A DNA stretch of 64,000 nt from an uncultured Anaerotruncus sp. (GCA_900539775.1 UQDL01000002.1:1-64000); one strand, 5' to 3'. Positions 23,128 through 33,200 are shown, counted from the stretch's first letter. The notes: generated by a model from the letters alone, not told the origin. Numbers and translations: made by a program.

Positions 23128-24633
23128 ATGAGAATTCTCAGCGCTGATGAGATCAAAAGGGCAGAAGCACTGTCGTTTGAAAAATATTTCACCGAAGCTG
23201 AGCTTATGAAAAAAGCCGGTGATTCTTGCGCTTCAAAAATCATAAAGCTTTTTGGTGATGCTCTTAAAGGAAAATGTGTTTCGGTGGTTTGCGGAAACGG
23301 AAAGAATGCAGGAGACGGATTTGTTATTGCATCTGATTTAAAGGATTTCGGTTGTGATGCTCAAATTGTTCTTGCGGATAAAGCTCCGCAGCTTGCCGAG
23401 CCGCTTATGTATTTTAATTGCGCTGTTGATAAGGGAGTGCCTTGTTTTTCTTTTGGCGAAGCTCCTTTAAGCGGTGATTTGATAGTTGATTGCATTTTCG
23501 GTATAGGATTTCACGGTGAAGCAAGAGAACCGTTTTCTTCTGTTTTTGATGCCGTTAATTCCTCATCTGCAACTGTTGTTTCTATAGATACTCCAAGCGG
23601 CACAGATGCATCTTGCGGCACTGTTTACAGGGCAATAAAAGCGGATGTTACAATTGCAATTTCAACTTTGAAATATTGCCATGTGCTGCCGCCGGCTAAT
23701 GAATATTGCGGAAAAACTTATGTTGTTGATATAGGTATTCCTGATGATTGCTTTGAACAAAATTCCGTGCAAACAATTACTGCTGATTTTGTTAAAAGCT
23801 GTTTTACCAAGAAAAATGTTAATTCAAATAAGGGGCAAAACGGGCATCAGCTCAATTTTTGCGGCAGTTATGATATGCCGGGTGCTGCGGTTATATGTGC
23901 AAAGGCCGCTTTAAAAACGGGAGTAGGTTTGCTTAAATGTGCATTTCCGAAATCAATCTATCCTGTTATGACTTCGCATCTTATTCAGCCCGTGTTTCTT
24001 CCTATGAGTGAAAACAAGCAACACACCTTTTCCATGGGAGCTCTTAATAAAATTATTGACGAACTTGATTGGGCAGACAGTATTGCAATCGGCTGCGGAA
24101 TAGGTAATAACGACGATACGCAGGTTATAGTAAACCAAATTATAAAAGAATCTGAAGTTCCTGTAGTTCTTGATGCAGACGGTATAAATTCGGTTTTAAC
24201 GAATATAGATGTATTAAAGGACTCTAAAGCGCCCGTTGTTTTAACACCGCATCCGGGTGAAATGGCAAGACTTATAGGTGAATCTGTTGCTGCGGTTTCT
24301 TCTTCCAGGATAGAAATCGCAAAGGCTTTTGCTAAGGAATATTCATGTGTTCTTGTATTGAAAGGTGCAAATACCGTAGTAACGGATGGTAAAAGCGTGT
24401 TTATTAACACAACAGGCAATCCCGGCATGGCAATGGGGGGCACCGGCGATATGCTTACCGGTATGATTGCCTCATTTATCGCACAGGGAATAAATGCCTT
24501 TGCCGCAGCTCGATGCGCAGTTTATATTCACGGTAAATGCGGCGATATCACAGCCGAAGAAATCAGCGTAAGGGGTATGACTGTTGAAGATATGCTTGAT
24601 TTGCTTGGTGCGCTAATGAGTGAATATGAATAA
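23128..24633 (+). CDS. nnr: Bifunctional NAD(P)H-hydrate epimerase/dehydratase
   Basis: A 501-residue two-domain metabolite-repair enzyme. The N-terminal YjeF_N epimerase (1-210) includes CGNGKNAGDGFV at residues 55-66. The C-terminal ribokinase-like ADP/ATP-dependent dehydratase has VLTPHPGEMARL and GGTGDMLTGMIASF. Together they restore hydrated NADH and NADPH. The ATG at 23128 is used, with GGGAG at 23115-23119; an in-frame TTG at 23113 is rejected. It lies 5 nt after acpS. Confidence 0.94.
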   Translation: MRILSADEIKRAEALSFEKYFTEAELMKKAGDSCASKIIKLFGDALKGKCVSVVCGNGKNAGDGFVIASDLKDFGCDAQIVLADKAPQLAEPLMYFNCAVDKGVPCFSFGEAPLSGDLIVDCIFGIGFHGEAREPFSSVFDAVNSSSATVVSIDTPSGTDASCGTVYRAIKADVTIAISTLKYCHVLPPANEYCGKTYVVDIGIPDDCFEQNSVQTITADFVKSCFTKKNVNSNKGQNGHQLNFCGSYDMPGAAVICAKAALKTGVGLLKCAFPKSIYPVMTSHLIQPVFLPMSENKQHTFSMGALNKIIDELDWADSIAIGCGIGNNDDTQVIVNQIIKESEVPVVLDADGINSVLTNIDVLKDSKAPVVLTPHPGEMARLIGESVAAVSSSRIEIAKAFAKEYSCVLVLKGANTVVTDGKSVFINTTGNPGMAMGGTGDMLTGMIASFIAQGINAFAAARCAVYIHGKCGDITAEEISVRGMTVEDMLDLLGALMSEYE

Positions 24634-24646
24634 CGGAATGATTTGA

Positions 24647-25120
24647 TTGAAACGAATTTTTTCAATCCTTTTGGCATTGAGTCTGTTATGTGGTTGCAGT
24701 GCCGAAAAAAGTAAATTTGAATTGCCTTATTTTTCAAAAAACGCAATAATATCATGCCGCAATTTTGAATATGACTGTAATATTTCATATTCTAAGGAAG
24801 GCGTTACAATTGATGTGCTTTCAACCGCTGCAAAGGGCCTTAGTATTTACTATAACGGTAATGAAATTTCTTTTTCTTATGGTGATATAAAAGTATTAGA
24901 GCAAAACAGAAATTTTGAATTAACTAACCCTGCCATTGCTGTTTTTGATTTAATAAGCGCAATAAATAATCAATCGGATGCCGAATTAAAAAAAGAAAAC
25001 AATTCTTATAACATATGCGGGAAAACAAAACTCGGCAATTTCATTGCAGATTTTGATGAGGATTTTCAGCCTGTTTCCGTTAGGTTTTCCGAATCTGATT
25101 TTGAAATTGAATTTAAATAG
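24647..25120 (+). CDS. Hypothetical lipoprotein
   Basis: A 157-residue protein with a lipoprotein signal: a basic start, hydrophobic core and lipobox LCGC (modified Cys at residue 17). The mature part is not recognised; it is beta-rich with a repeated pattern of polar and aromatic residues. The start is TTG at 24647, with only a weak binding site 13 nt after nnr. It closes the lacZ-acpS-nnr unit. Confidence 0.75.
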   Translation: MKRIFSILLALSLLCGCSAEKSKFELPYFSKNAIISCRNFEYDCNISYSKEGVTIDVLSTAAKGLSIYYNGNEISFSYGDIKVLEQNRNFELTNPAIAVFDLISAINNQSDAELKKENNSYNICGKTKLGNFIADFDEDFQPVSVRFSESDFEIEFK

Positions 25121-25156
25121 AAAACGCAGTATGCTTTTGGCATACTGCGTTTTTTG
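25121..25156. terminator. Terminator between two converging units
   Basis: AAAACGCAGTATGC (25121-25134) pairs perfectly with GCATACTGCGTTTT (25140-25153), with A and T runs on the two sides that suit both strands. Confidence 0.85.
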
Positions 25157-25168
25157 ATATATGAAATA

Positions 25169-25819
25169 TTATTTATTATCTCTTTTTGGCGGTTCTATAT
25201 CAAGATCCGGCACTTGCGAAACGGCTTTTGTTTTATCACTTTCGTCTTTAACAATTTCTTGTTTTATGCTTTCAGCAGATTCGGCGCTTTTTTGACGATT
25301 CTCAAATTTAGCCGCAAAATCTGATTTTTTCTTTTGAGTGAATGTTATTTTATCGGAATCAATGTGATTTTTGAATTCATCAAGTATTTTATTCATTGTG
25401 CTGTTATTAACCAATCCGATATCTATCGTATTGGTTTTTTCGTTTCCGTTTTCATCTTTCAAAGTAAAAATCAAAAGCGAATGGCGCATATCAAAATTTT
25501 TTGTTAAGCTTGCCGCAGTATCTCTGTATGCCTCAATTGCCGCTATTTCATCATAGGCTATGATGTTGTTTTCGTCAACGCCGGTGAATTCTGCTTCATC
25601 GTCACTGAATTTAACGCCGTTTGAAAGCAACTCTTTTGTTCCGATTGCGGCTATCACTATTGCAAAAACCTCTATTGCAATAAATATTATAACCCAGGTG
25701 TTTAAAATTATTGTGGCTTTTTTTATCGCAAAAATTCCAAATCCTATCACTGCCAAATCAAGAAATGCATAAACTGCCAATGATATCGGTGAAAGCACCC
25801 TTATAAATTTTTCTTTCAT
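25169..25819 (-). CDS. Hypothetical membrane protein with cytosolic C-terminal domain
   Basis: A 216-residue protein of unknown function. Two hydrophobic segments (about residues 12-33 and 40-61) are followed by a roughly 85-residue soluble region with alternating beta-strand pattern, as in membrane-anchored PH-like domains. The tail (from about 155) is charged and low in complexity. The start abuts the stop of the pseudouridine synthase gene upstream, so the two are coupled. The domain likeness is an impression only. Confidence 0.75.
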   Translation of the reverse strand: MKEKFIRVLSPISLAVYAFLDLAVIGFGIFAIKKATIILNTWVIIFIAIEVFAIVIAAIGTKELLSNGVKFSDDEAEFTGVDENNIIAYDEIAAIEAYRDTAASLTKNFDMRHSLLIFTLKDENGNEKTNTIDIGLVNNSTMNKILDEFKNHIDSDKITFTQKKKSDFAAKFENRQKSAESAESIKQEIVKDESDKTKAVSQVPDLDIEPPKRDNK

Positions 25820-26764
25820 TTAAAATTTTCTCTCCTTAAATTTTTTTAAAATCTCACAGTTCTCGGCTGTGAATTCCTTGCCTGCAAGATAATCAAGAAT
25901 ATCGGCGTTCTTGATATTGAATATAAGCTTATAACTATAGAGCGCCTGGCGAAATCTGCCTTCCTCAGTGCCGTATTTACCGTCGTTCAAAAGAGGGTGC
26001 CCAATGTGCGCCATATGTGCTCTTATTTGATGAGTTCGTCCTGTTTTCAAATCTATGTCTAAAAGCGAAAAATCATCATATTCATCAATAACCTTGTATT
26101 TTGTGATTATCTCTTTTGAACCCAGCTTTTCTTTGTCGAAAACAGACACTTTGTTTGTGCGCTCGTTCTTTGACAAATACGCTTTAAGCTCAGCCTCTTT
26201 AACATCAAATGTTCCGTGCACAGCAGCCAGATAATGCTTTTCTATTTCTCTTGTCTTTATTTTTTCGTTTAAAATGCGCAGTGATTGAGCATTTTTTGCC
26301 GCAATAACGATGCCTCCGGTATTTCTGTCTATTCTGTTGGCAAGAGAAGGGGTAAATGCCTCGCTTTCGTTTGGATCCCATTCTCCGTTTTCAAACAATT
26401 TGCGCTTAACAGCAGCGATAAGAGTTGCTGTGTATTCTTTGCCGTCAGGATGGCAAAGAAGACCCGGGCGTTTGTTTATAAGCATTATGTTACCATCCTC
26501 ATAAAGAATGTCAAGCTCGGAAGGAGCTTTCATAAAGTCGTAATGCTTTTTCTTTTCCTCCAGCACATCGTCTTTTAAATACAGCGATATTTCTTCACCC
26601 TCATTTATTATATAATCGGGTTGTGTGCGTTTTTTGTTGATTTTAATATTCTTTTTTCTGATCTCTTTGTACATCAGCGATTTCGGAAGCTTAGGAAAAA
26701 CTTTCAGCAGATATTTATCGAGCCTTTGCCCCGAATCGTTTTTGCTTACTGTTAAAATTTTCAT
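25820..26764 (-). CDS. RluA-family pseudouridine synthase
   Basis: A 314-residue enzyme that isomerises uridine in RNA, probably 23S rRNA. An S4 RNA-binding domain (residues about 13-75) precedes the catalytic domain. The active-site motif reads NRIDRNTGGIVIAAK, where the family usually has HRLD-x-x-TSG; the catalytic Asp is present. LKTGRTHQIRAHMAHIGHPLLND is intact. It belongs to the RluC/RluD group, but the exact target cannot be given. Divergent from uvrB. Confidence 0.93.
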   Translation of the reverse strand: MKILTVSKNDSGQRLDKYLLKVFPKLPKSLMYKEIRKKNIKINKKRTQPDYIINEGEEISLYLKDDVLEEKKKHYDFMKAPSELDILYEDGNIMLINKRPGLLCHPDGKEYTATLIAAVKRKLFENGEWDPNESEAFTPSLANRIDRNTGGIVIAAKNAQSLRILNEKIKTREIEKHYLAAVHGTFDVKEAELKAYLSKNERTNKVSVFDKEKLGSKEIITKYKVIDEYDDFSLLDIDLKTGRTHQIRAHMAHIGHPLLNDGKYGTEEGRFRQALYSYKLIFNIKNADILDYLAGKEFTAENCEILKKFKERKF

Positions 26765-26785
26765 ACACTAATTATATAATACAAT

Positions 26786-26813
26786 TTGCAAAAAGTAAAT
26801 AATGTGTTATAAT
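26786..26813 (+). promoter_or_regulatory. Promoter of uvrBA
   Basis: TTGCAA (26786-26791) and TATAAT (26808-26813) with a 16-bp spacer, about 80 nt before the uvrB start. I see no clear LexA box of the GAAC-N4-GTTC type in this region. Confidence 0.5.
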
Positions 26814-26899
26814 AACTCCGATTATAAATAATAAAAGAAAAATTTTCGTGCTTCTCTCTGAAAAAAGTATTCATAAGTGAGTGCGGTTGCGGCGAAAGG

Positions 26900-28867
26900 G
26901 TGATTTATACGGATAAATTTAAGCTTGTAAGTGAATTTAAGCCTACCGGCGACCAGCCACAGGCTATTGATGCTCTTGTGAAAGGTGTTTTGAACGGCGA
27001 TAGGGAACAAACCCTTATGGGTGTTACCGGGTCCGGAAAAACATTTACAATGGCAAATATTATAGAAAAAATTAACAGGCCAACATTGGTGCTTGCCCAT
27101 AATAAAACTTTGGCGGCTCAGCTTTGCTCGGAATTTAAAGAGTTCTTTCCGGAAAATGCTGTTGAATATTTTGTTTCTTATTATGATTATTATCAGCCTG
27201 AAGCTTATGTGCCCACAACAGATACCTATATTGAAAAAGACAGTGCCATTAACGAGGAAATAGATAAATTGCGCCATAGTGCCACTGCCGCTCTTTCAGA
27301 GCGCAGAGACGTTATTATTGTTGCTTCGGTGTCTTGTATATATTCTATAGGCGACCCAATAGATTATCGGAACATGGTTATTTCACTTCGCAGCGGTGCA
27401 AAACTTGAAAGAGATGAATTGCTTACTCGCCTTGTGGCTATTCAATATGAAAGAAACGATATAAATTTTGTCAGAAATAAGTTCAGAGTTAGGGGAGACA
27501 CTGTTGAAATTTTTCCTGCCGGGTCATCAGGAAATGCAATACGAGTTGAATTTTTTGGCGATGAAATAGACAGAATTGCCGAAATAAATCCTCTTACGGG
27601 CAAGGTTGAGGGTATTCTTTCTCATGCTTGTATTTACCCTGCATCGCATTATGTTGTCGGTGCGGAAAAGATGAAAATTGCACTTGATAAAATATATAAC
27701 GAAATGGTTGAAAGGGTTTCTTATTTTGAATCAAAAGGAAAGCTTCTTGAAGCCCAGCGTATCAAAGAAAGAACAATGAATGATATTGAAATGCTTCAGG
27801 AAACCGGTTTTTGTAAAGGAATTGAAAACTATTCCGCTGTTATGAGCGGCAGAAAACCGGGAGAGGCTCCGTTCACTCTTCTTGATTATTTTCCCGATGA
27901 TTTTCTTTTGTTTTGCGATGAAAGCCATGTTATGCTGCCTCAGGTAAGGGGAATGTACGGCGGAGATCACAGCCGCAAGGCAAGTCTTATTGAATACGGC
28001 TTTAGGCTTCCTTCCGCCTTTGACAACAGACCGCTGACTTTTGATGAGTTTTATTCAAAGATAAATCAGGTTATTTTTACTTCCGCAACGCCGGGAGAAT
28101 TTGAAAAACAACATTCTGCGCAAATAATTGAGCAAATTATAAGGCCCACGGGATTGCTTGATCCCGAAATAACCGTTAAACCCACAGACGATCAAATGGA
28201 TGATCTTGTTTCGGAAATAAATGTAAGAACAGAGCGTGGTGAGCGTGTGCTTGTAACAACACTCACCAAAGCTATGGCGGAAGATTTAACTGCTTATCTT
28301 GAGGGTTTCGGAATAAAAGTAAGATATATGCATCACGATGTAGACACTATTGAGCGTATGCAGATAATCCGTGATTTGCGACTTGGCGAATTTGACGTAC
28401 TTGTCGGTATAAATCTTTTAAGAGAAGGTCTCGATATTCCCGAAGTTTCTCTTGTTGCAATTCTTGATGCTGATAAAGAGGGATTTTTGCGTTCTGAAAC
28501 TTCACTTGTGCAAACAATCGGCCGTGCCGCAAGAAATGCAAACGGTGAGGTTATTATGTATGCGGATTGTGTAACTCCGTCTATGGAAAAGGCAATAACG
28601 GAAACTTTGCGCAGGCGTTCTTTGCAGCAAAAGTATAATGAAGAACACGGAATAACACCTAAAACAATAAAAAAAGGTGTTAGAGATGTGCTTGAAATTA
28701 CCTCAAAGGAAAAAGTTGAAGGCAGAAGCAAAAAACGCCTCTCAAAAAAGGAAAAGGAATCGCTTATTCAAAAATTGACCGCAGAAATGAAAGAAGCTGC
28801 AAAGCTGCTTGAATTTGAACATGCCGCTTACCTCAGAGATAAGATAAACGAACTGAAAGATATGTGA
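26900..28867 (+). CDS. uvrB: Excinuclease ABC subunit B
   Basis: A 655-residue nucleotide-excision-repair helicase that receives damaged DNA from UvrA and recruits UvrC. Walker A is GVTGSGKT (residues 41-48); the beta-hairpin region contains YYDYYQPEAY; TSATPGE and GRAARN are helicase motifs; a UVR domain closes the protein. The start is GTG at 26900, the only in-frame start near the conserved FKLVSEFKPTGDQP; its binding site is poor. uvrA follows 14 nt after the stop. Confidence 0.97.
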   Translation: MIYTDKFKLVSEFKPTGDQPQAIDALVKGVLNGDREQTLMGVTGSGKTFTMANIIEKINRPTLVLAHNKTLAAQLCSEFKEFFPENAVEYFVSYYDYYQPEAYVPTTDTYIEKDSAINEEIDKLRHSATAALSERRDVIIVASVSCIYSIGDPIDYRNMVISLRSGAKLERDELLTRLVAIQYERNDINFVRNKFRVRGDTVEIFPAGSSGNAIRVEFFGDEIDRIAEINPLTGKVEGILSHACIYPASHYVVGAEKMKIALDKIYNEMVERVSYFESKGKLLEAQRIKERTMNDIEMLQETGFCKGIENYSAVMSGRKPGEAPFTLLDYFPDDFLLFCDESHVMLPQVRGMYGGDHSRKASLIEYGFRLPSAFDNRPLTFDEFYSKINQVIFTSATPGEFEKQHSAQIIEQIIRPTGLLDPEITVKPTDDQMDDLVSEINVRTERGERVLVTTLTKAMAEDLTAYLEGFGIKVRYMHHDVDTIERMQIIRDLRLGEFDVLVGINLLREGLDIPEVSLVAILDADKEGFLRSETSLVQTIGRAARNANGEVIMYADCVTPSMEKAITETLRRRSLQQKYNEEHGITPKTIKKGVRDVLEITSKEKVEGRSKKRLSKKEKESLIQKLTAEMKEAAKLLEFEHAAYLRDKINELKDM

Positions 28868-28881
28868 TTAAAGGTGAATAT

Positions 28882-31710
28882 ATGAATAAAAATATAATAG
28901 TTAAAGGCGCAAGAGAACATAATTTAAAAAATATCGATGTTGAAATTCCAAGAGACAGTTTGGTTGTTTTCACCGGCCTTTCGGGATCCGGCAAATCAAG
29001 CCTTGCTTTTGACACTATTTATGCAGAAGGTCAAAGGCGATATGTTGAAAGCCTTTCGTCATACGCCCGTCAGTTTTTGGGACAGATGGAAAAGCCCGAT
29101 GTTGATTATATTGAAGGACTCAGTCCTGCTATTTCAATCGATCAAAAAACAACATCAAAGAATCCTCGCTCAACTGTAGGCACGGTAACCGAAATATATG
29201 ATTATTTAAGGTTGCTTTATGCAAGAATAGGTATTCCTCATTGCCCTGTGTGCGGCAGAGAAATCACTCAGCAAACAGTAGACCAAATTGTTGATAAGAT
29301 TATGGCTTATGACGAGGGCACGAAAATACAGATTATGGCTCCGATTGTACGCGGCAGAAAGGGTGAATACTTAAAGGAACTTGATGATGCACGCAAATCG
29401 GGTTATGCTCGTGTCAGAATTGACGGCAGTATCTATGATCTTTTTGAAACAATTGAGCTTGATAAAAATAAGAAACATAATATTGAAATCGTTGTGGACA
29501 GGCTTGTTGTTAATAACAGTATAAGAAGTCGCTTAACCGATAGTATTGAAACGGCAACGCATCTTTCTAAAGGCACTATTATTTGCAATATTCTTGACGG
29601 TGAAGATGAGCTTTTTTCGCTTGATTATGCCTGCCCCGAACATGGCGTTTCGATTGAAGAAATGAGCCCCCGTATGTTTTCTTTCAATAATCCATACGGT
29701 GCCTGCAAGTGCTGTTCCGGTCTGGGCACTTTTATGGAGATAGATGAAAATCTTGTTATTCCCAATAAAAAGCTTTCAATAAATCAAGGTGCCGTTAAGG
29801 CAAGCGGCTGGAATGTGGCAGACGGATCTTCAATTGCAAGAATGTATTTTGAAGCACTTGCCAAGGAATATGATTTTTCGCTTGATATGCCGGTTGAGAT
29901 GCTCCCTAAAGACGGAATCAGAGCTATTCTTTACGGCACAAACGGAAAGAAAATAAAAATGAAAAGAGTAACCGCTTACGGCTCGGGCACATATACAAAT
30001 GATTTTGAGGGAGTTATCAATAATCTTAAAAGGCGTTATAATGAATCGGGCTCTGAATGGGCAAGATCCGAAATTGAAACCGTAATGGTTGCTTCTCGAT
30101 GCCCTGAATGTAAGGGCGCAAGACTTTCAAAAATCAGTTTGGCAGTAACAGTAGGCGAAAAAAATATTTATGAATTTTGCAAAATGTCTGTTTCTGAAGA
30201 ACTTGAATTTATCAGTAATTTGAAACTGAACGAAAAAGAAAAACTTATTGGTAACTTAATAGTCAGAGAAATTAAAGAAAGACTCACTTTCCTTAATTCC
30301 GTTGGGCTTGATTATCTTTCTCTTGCCCGAGATGCTGCAACACTTTCCGGCGGTGAGGCTCAAAGAATTCGCCTGGCTACACAAATAGGTTCATCTTTGA
30401 TGGGAGTGCTTTATATCCTTGATGAGCCTTCAATCGGATTGCATCAAAGAGACAATGATAAGCTGCTGGGCACATTGCGTCATTTGCGAGACCTTGGTAA
30501 CACATTGATCGTTGTTGAGCATGATGAGGACACAATGCGTGCCGCCGATTATATTGTTGATATAGGACCGGGTGCCGGTGTTCACGGCGGTGAACTGATT
30601 GCAAGCGGATCTGTTGAAGATATTATTGCATGTGAAAAATCAATAACCGGTCAATACCTTTCAGGTAAAAGGAAAATACCTGTTCCGAAAAAAAGGCGTT
30701 CGGGAAACGGGCATAAGCTTATTGTTTTCGGTGCCGCTGAAAATAATCTAAAAAAAATAGACGTTGAGATTCCGCTTGGAGAATTTGTTGCTGTAACTGG
30801 TGTTTCCGGCTCCGGAAAATCAAGCCTGGTTAATGAAATTATATATAAATATTTGGCAAATGAACTTAACAACGCAAAAAAAAGACCGGGAAAATTTGAA
30901 AATATTAAAGGCGTGGAATTTCTTGATAAGGTTATAAACATAGACCAATCTCCCATAGGCAGAACTCCTCGCTCCAATCCCGCAACTTATACCGGCGTTT
31001 TTAATGATATTCGAGATCTTTTTGCTTCTACCCCGGATGCAAAAATGAAAGGTTATAAATCTAACAGATTTTCATTTAATGTTAAAGGCGGCAGGTGTGA
31101 AGCTTGCCAAGGCGACGGTATCGTTAAAATAGAAATGCATTTTCTTGCCGATGTGTATGTTCCTTGTGAGGTTTGCGGTGGCCATAAATATAACCATGAA
31201 ACGCTGGAGGTTAAGTTTAAAGGCAAAAACATTTTTGAGGTTCTTGAAATGACTGTTGATGAGGGAATGGAATTTTTTAAACAGCAGCCAAAGATTTTCA
31301 GAAAGCTGAAAACTCTTTCGGATGTAGGCCTCGGTTATATAAAAATAGGTCAACCCGCAACAACTCTTTCCGGCGGTGAGGCACAAAGGGTAAAACTTGC
31401 TACTGAGCTTATGAAGCGCTCAACAGGTAAAACAATTTATATACTTGATGAGCCAACAACGGGGCTTCACACGGCAGATGTGCACAAACTTGTTAATGTG
31501 CTCGATGCTCTTGTAAACAGCGGCAACACAGTGCTTGTGATTGAACATAATCTTGATGTTATAAAAACCGCAGATCATATTATTGATCTCGGTCCCGAAG
31601 GCGGTAAGGGCGGAGGCTTGATTATTGCGCAGGGTACTCCCGAGGAAATAGCAAAATCAAAAAAATCATATACTGCTCAATATTTAAAGCCGCTTTTGAA
31701 TGATGAATGA
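28882..31710 (+). CDS. uvrA: Excinuclease ABC subunit A
   Basis: A 942-residue damage-recognition ATPase. Two ABC modules are seen: Walker A GLSGSGKSSLAFD near residue 35 and GVSGSGKSSLVNE near 645, each with a LSGGEAQR signature. Zinc-finger cysteines appear in CPVCGREI and CPECKGA in the first half and CEAC/CEVC in the second. The ATG at 28882 (MNKNIIVKGAREHN) with AAAGGTG is preferred to the GTG at 28864. Length is normal. Confidence 0.97.
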   Translation: MNKNIIVKGAREHNLKNIDVEIPRDSLVVFTGLSGSGKSSLAFDTIYAEGQRRYVESLSSYARQFLGQMEKPDVDYIEGLSPAISIDQKTTSKNPRSTVGTVTEIYDYLRLLYARIGIPHCPVCGREITQQTVDQIVDKIMAYDEGTKIQIMAPIVRGRKGEYLKELDDARKSGYARVRIDGSIYDLFETIELDKNKKHNIEIVVDRLVVNNSIRSRLTDSIETATHLSKGTIICNILDGEDELFSLDYACPEHGVSIEEMSPRMFSFNNPYGACKCCSGLGTFMEIDENLVIPNKKLSINQGAVKASGWNVADGSSIARMYFEALAKEYDFSLDMPVEMLPKDGIRAILYGTNGKKIKMKRVTAYGSGTYTNDFEGVINNLKRRYNESGSEWARSEIETVMVASRCPECKGARLSKISLAVTVGEKNIYEFCKMSVSEELEFISNLKLNEKEKLIGNLIVREIKERLTFLNSVGLDYLSLARDAATLSGGEAQRIRLATQIGSSLMGVLYILDEPSIGLHQRDNDKLLGTLRHLRDLGNTLIVVEHDEDTMRAADYIVDIGPGAGVHGGELIASGSVEDIIACEKSITGQYLSGKRKIPVPKKRRSGNGHKLIVFGAAENNLKKIDVEIPLGEFVAVTGVSGSGKSSLVNEIIYKYLANELNNAKKRPGKFENIKGVEFLDKVINIDQSPIGRTPRSNPATYTGVFNDIRDLFASTPDAKMKGYKSNRFSFNVKGGRCEACQGDGIVKIEMHFLADVYVPCEVCGGHKYNHETLEVKFKGKNIFEVLEMTVDEGMEFFKQQPKIFRKLKTLSDVGLGYIKIGQPATTLSGGEAQRVKLATELMKRSTGKTIYILDEPTTGLHTADVHKLVNVLDALVNSGNTVLVIEHNLDVIKTADHIIDLGPEGGKGGGLIIAQGTPEEIAKSKKSYTAQYLKPLLNDE

Positions 31711-31711
31711 T

Positions 31712-31757
31712 AAAAAGACGATGAGGAGGGGACAGCCCAAATCATCGTCTTTTTTAT
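31712..31757. terminator. Shared terminator of uvrA and sigG
   Basis: AAAAAGACGATGA (31712-31724) pairs with TCATCGTCTTTTT (31742-31754) around a 17-nt loop. A and T runs on the outer sides make it usable from both converging genes. Confidence 0.8.
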
Positions 31758-32521
31758 TCTCCTTTAATTCTTTTAAGTGCGTTTTTTTCAAGTCGGCTGA
31801 CCTGTGCTTGAGATATACCAACCTCTTTTGCAACCTCCATTTGCGTTTTTCCCCTCATAAAGCGCAAATACATTATTGTTCTTTCCCTGGGATCAAGCCT
31901 TTTTAACTCATCTTTAATTGATATTTCATCCACCCAATCCTTGTCGGTTGAATTGTCTCCAACCTGATCCATAATATAAATTGTGTCTCCTCCGTCGCTG
32001 TAAACAGGTTCATATAATGAAACCGGATCAACTATCGCCTCTAGTGCAAGCACTACCTCGCTTTTATTCATTTCAAGTTTTTCTGCTATATCTTCAATCG
32101 TGGGTTCTTTTCCGTTTGCATTTATCAGTTGCTCTTTTACCTGCATAGCCTTGTAGGCGGTATCCCTCATTGAACGGCTTACTCTTACCGGGTTGTCATC
32201 TCTTAAATAACGCCTGATTTCTCCAATGCACATCGGCACGGCGTAAGTTGAAAATCGAACATCAAGATCAAGATTAAAGTTATCAATTGCTTTAATAAGC
32301 CCTATAACACCAACCTGAAACAAATCATCCATGCTTTCGCCTCTGTTTTGAAAACGCTGCACAACGGAAAGCACAAGGCGCAAATTCCCTTTTATAAGAT
32401 CTTCTCTTGCCGCTTTGTTGCCGGCTCTTGCCTTTCTTAGCAGTTCTATTTTTTCGCTTTCTTTTAAAACCGTGATTTCGCTTGTGTTTATTCCGCAAAT
32501 TTCAACCTTGCCGTATTGCAT
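31754..32521 (-). CDS. sigG: Sporulation sigma factor SigG
   Basis: A 255-residue late forespore sigma factor. The N-terminus KVEICGINTS corresponds to KVEICGVDTS of Bacillus SigG and separates it from SigF. Region 2 has NLRLVLSVVQRF and DDLFQVGVIGLIKAIDNF; region 4 ends with GKTQMEVAKEVGISQAQVSRLEK. It stands alone here, without spoIIG upstream as in Bacillus. The ribosome binding site is GGTGG. I could not find a convincing SigF/SigG promoter. Confidence 0.95.
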   Translation of the reverse strand: MQYGKVEICGINTSEITVLKESEKIELLRKARAGNKAAREDLIKGNLRLVLSVVQRFQNRGESMDDLFQVGVIGLIKAIDNFNLDLDVRFSTYAVPMCIGEIRRYLRDDNPVRVSRSMRDTAYKAMQVKEQLINANGKEPTIEDIAEKLEMNKSEVVLALEAIVDPVSLYEPVYSDGGDTIYIMDQVGDNSTDKDWVDEISIKDELKRLDPRERTIMYLRFMRGKTQMEVAKEVGISQAQVSRLEKNALKRIKGE

Positions 32522-32586
32522 ACATTAACCACCAATCAATCGTTTATGTATACAATTATTATTGACTGAATTGAATTAAATATAAC

Positions 32587-32613
32587 AAAAAATCCCGGGA
32601 TTCCCGGGATTTT
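32587..32613 (-). terminator. Terminator of the prs/membrane-protein unit
   Basis: AAAATCCCGGGA and TCCCGGGATTTT (32589-32613) form a near-perfect palindrome just after the stop of the minus-strand gene at 32622. On the minus strand it is followed by a T run. Confidence 0.8.
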
Positions 32614-32621
32614 AAGCGTTA

Positions 32622-33200
32622 TTATTTTGTTTTTGCAGTTGAACTTTCAGATGCTTTTTCTTTGTATGCATCAAGCATTTGTGAAATTGATTTTTGATTT
32701 AAGGAATCAACCTTATCATATTTGTTTGGCTCTTTGTCGTCTAAGTCAGAGCCGTTTGTGTTAACGAGGGTAAGTGAAAGCGTGTTTCCGTTAATGGCAT
32801 ATTTATAGGTGGCTTCCTGATTTGTTTTTGTGTTTTTAAGCACAAGCTTGTCGCCCTTAACATCATATTCGCCGTCAAACGAATAAGTTGAGATGTAAGA
32901 AGAATAAGTGCCGTCTTCAAAAAACTCATAAGCAGAAAGGCCCGGTGCGTTTTGGCTTTGCCATTTGCCTACCAATTTACCTTTGTTTGCTTCGCCTGCC
33001 ACATATGAAACAGGATTTACATGGTTAATTGCGCAAACAACCGTACCCGTAACTATAGCAGCAGCAAATACTGCAATTACAATTGAAATAATAAGCTGCT
33101 TTGTTGTAAAAATATGTTTTGGCTTTTTTGCCTTAACTTCTTCAACAACTTCGTCGGTGGCTGTTTCGTTAACATTAGTTTTGTTTTTTAACTCGCTCAT
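32622..33200 (-). CDS. Hypothetical membrane-anchored protein with lipocalin-like domain
   Basis: A 192-residue protein: a cytosolic Lys/Glu-rich N-terminus (1-32), one membrane segment (about 33-57), then an extracellular beta-rich domain. LVGKWQSQ, FFEDGTYSSY and GDKLVLKN are the pattern of small lipocalin-like/DUF5640-type domains. The C-terminal end is Ser/Lys rich. It begins 3 nt after the prs stop and is probably co-transcribed. Function unknown. Confidence 0.8.
   Translation of the reverse strand: MSELKNKTNVNETATDEVVEEVKAKKPKHIFTTKQLIISIVIAVFAAAIVTGTVVCAINHVNPVSYVAGEANKGKLVGKWQSQNAPGLSAYEFFEDGTYSSYISTYSFDGEYDVKGDKLVLKNTKTNQEATYKYAINGNTLSLTLVNTNGSDLDDKEPNKYDKVDSLNQKSISQMLDAYKEKASESSTAKTK

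Noticed and set aside
23985..24443. 152-codon antisense frame in nnr
   Set aside because: Composition follows the codon structure of nnr on the other strand; no homology pattern seen.
26814..26899. LexA/SOS box in front of uvrB
   Set aside because: No GAAC-N4-GTTC-like sequence is seen near the promoter.
32522..32586. SigF/SigG promoter before sigG (GTATA then GGTGG at 15 bp)
   Set aside because: The -10 part agrees poorly with the consensus and coincides with the ribosome binding site.
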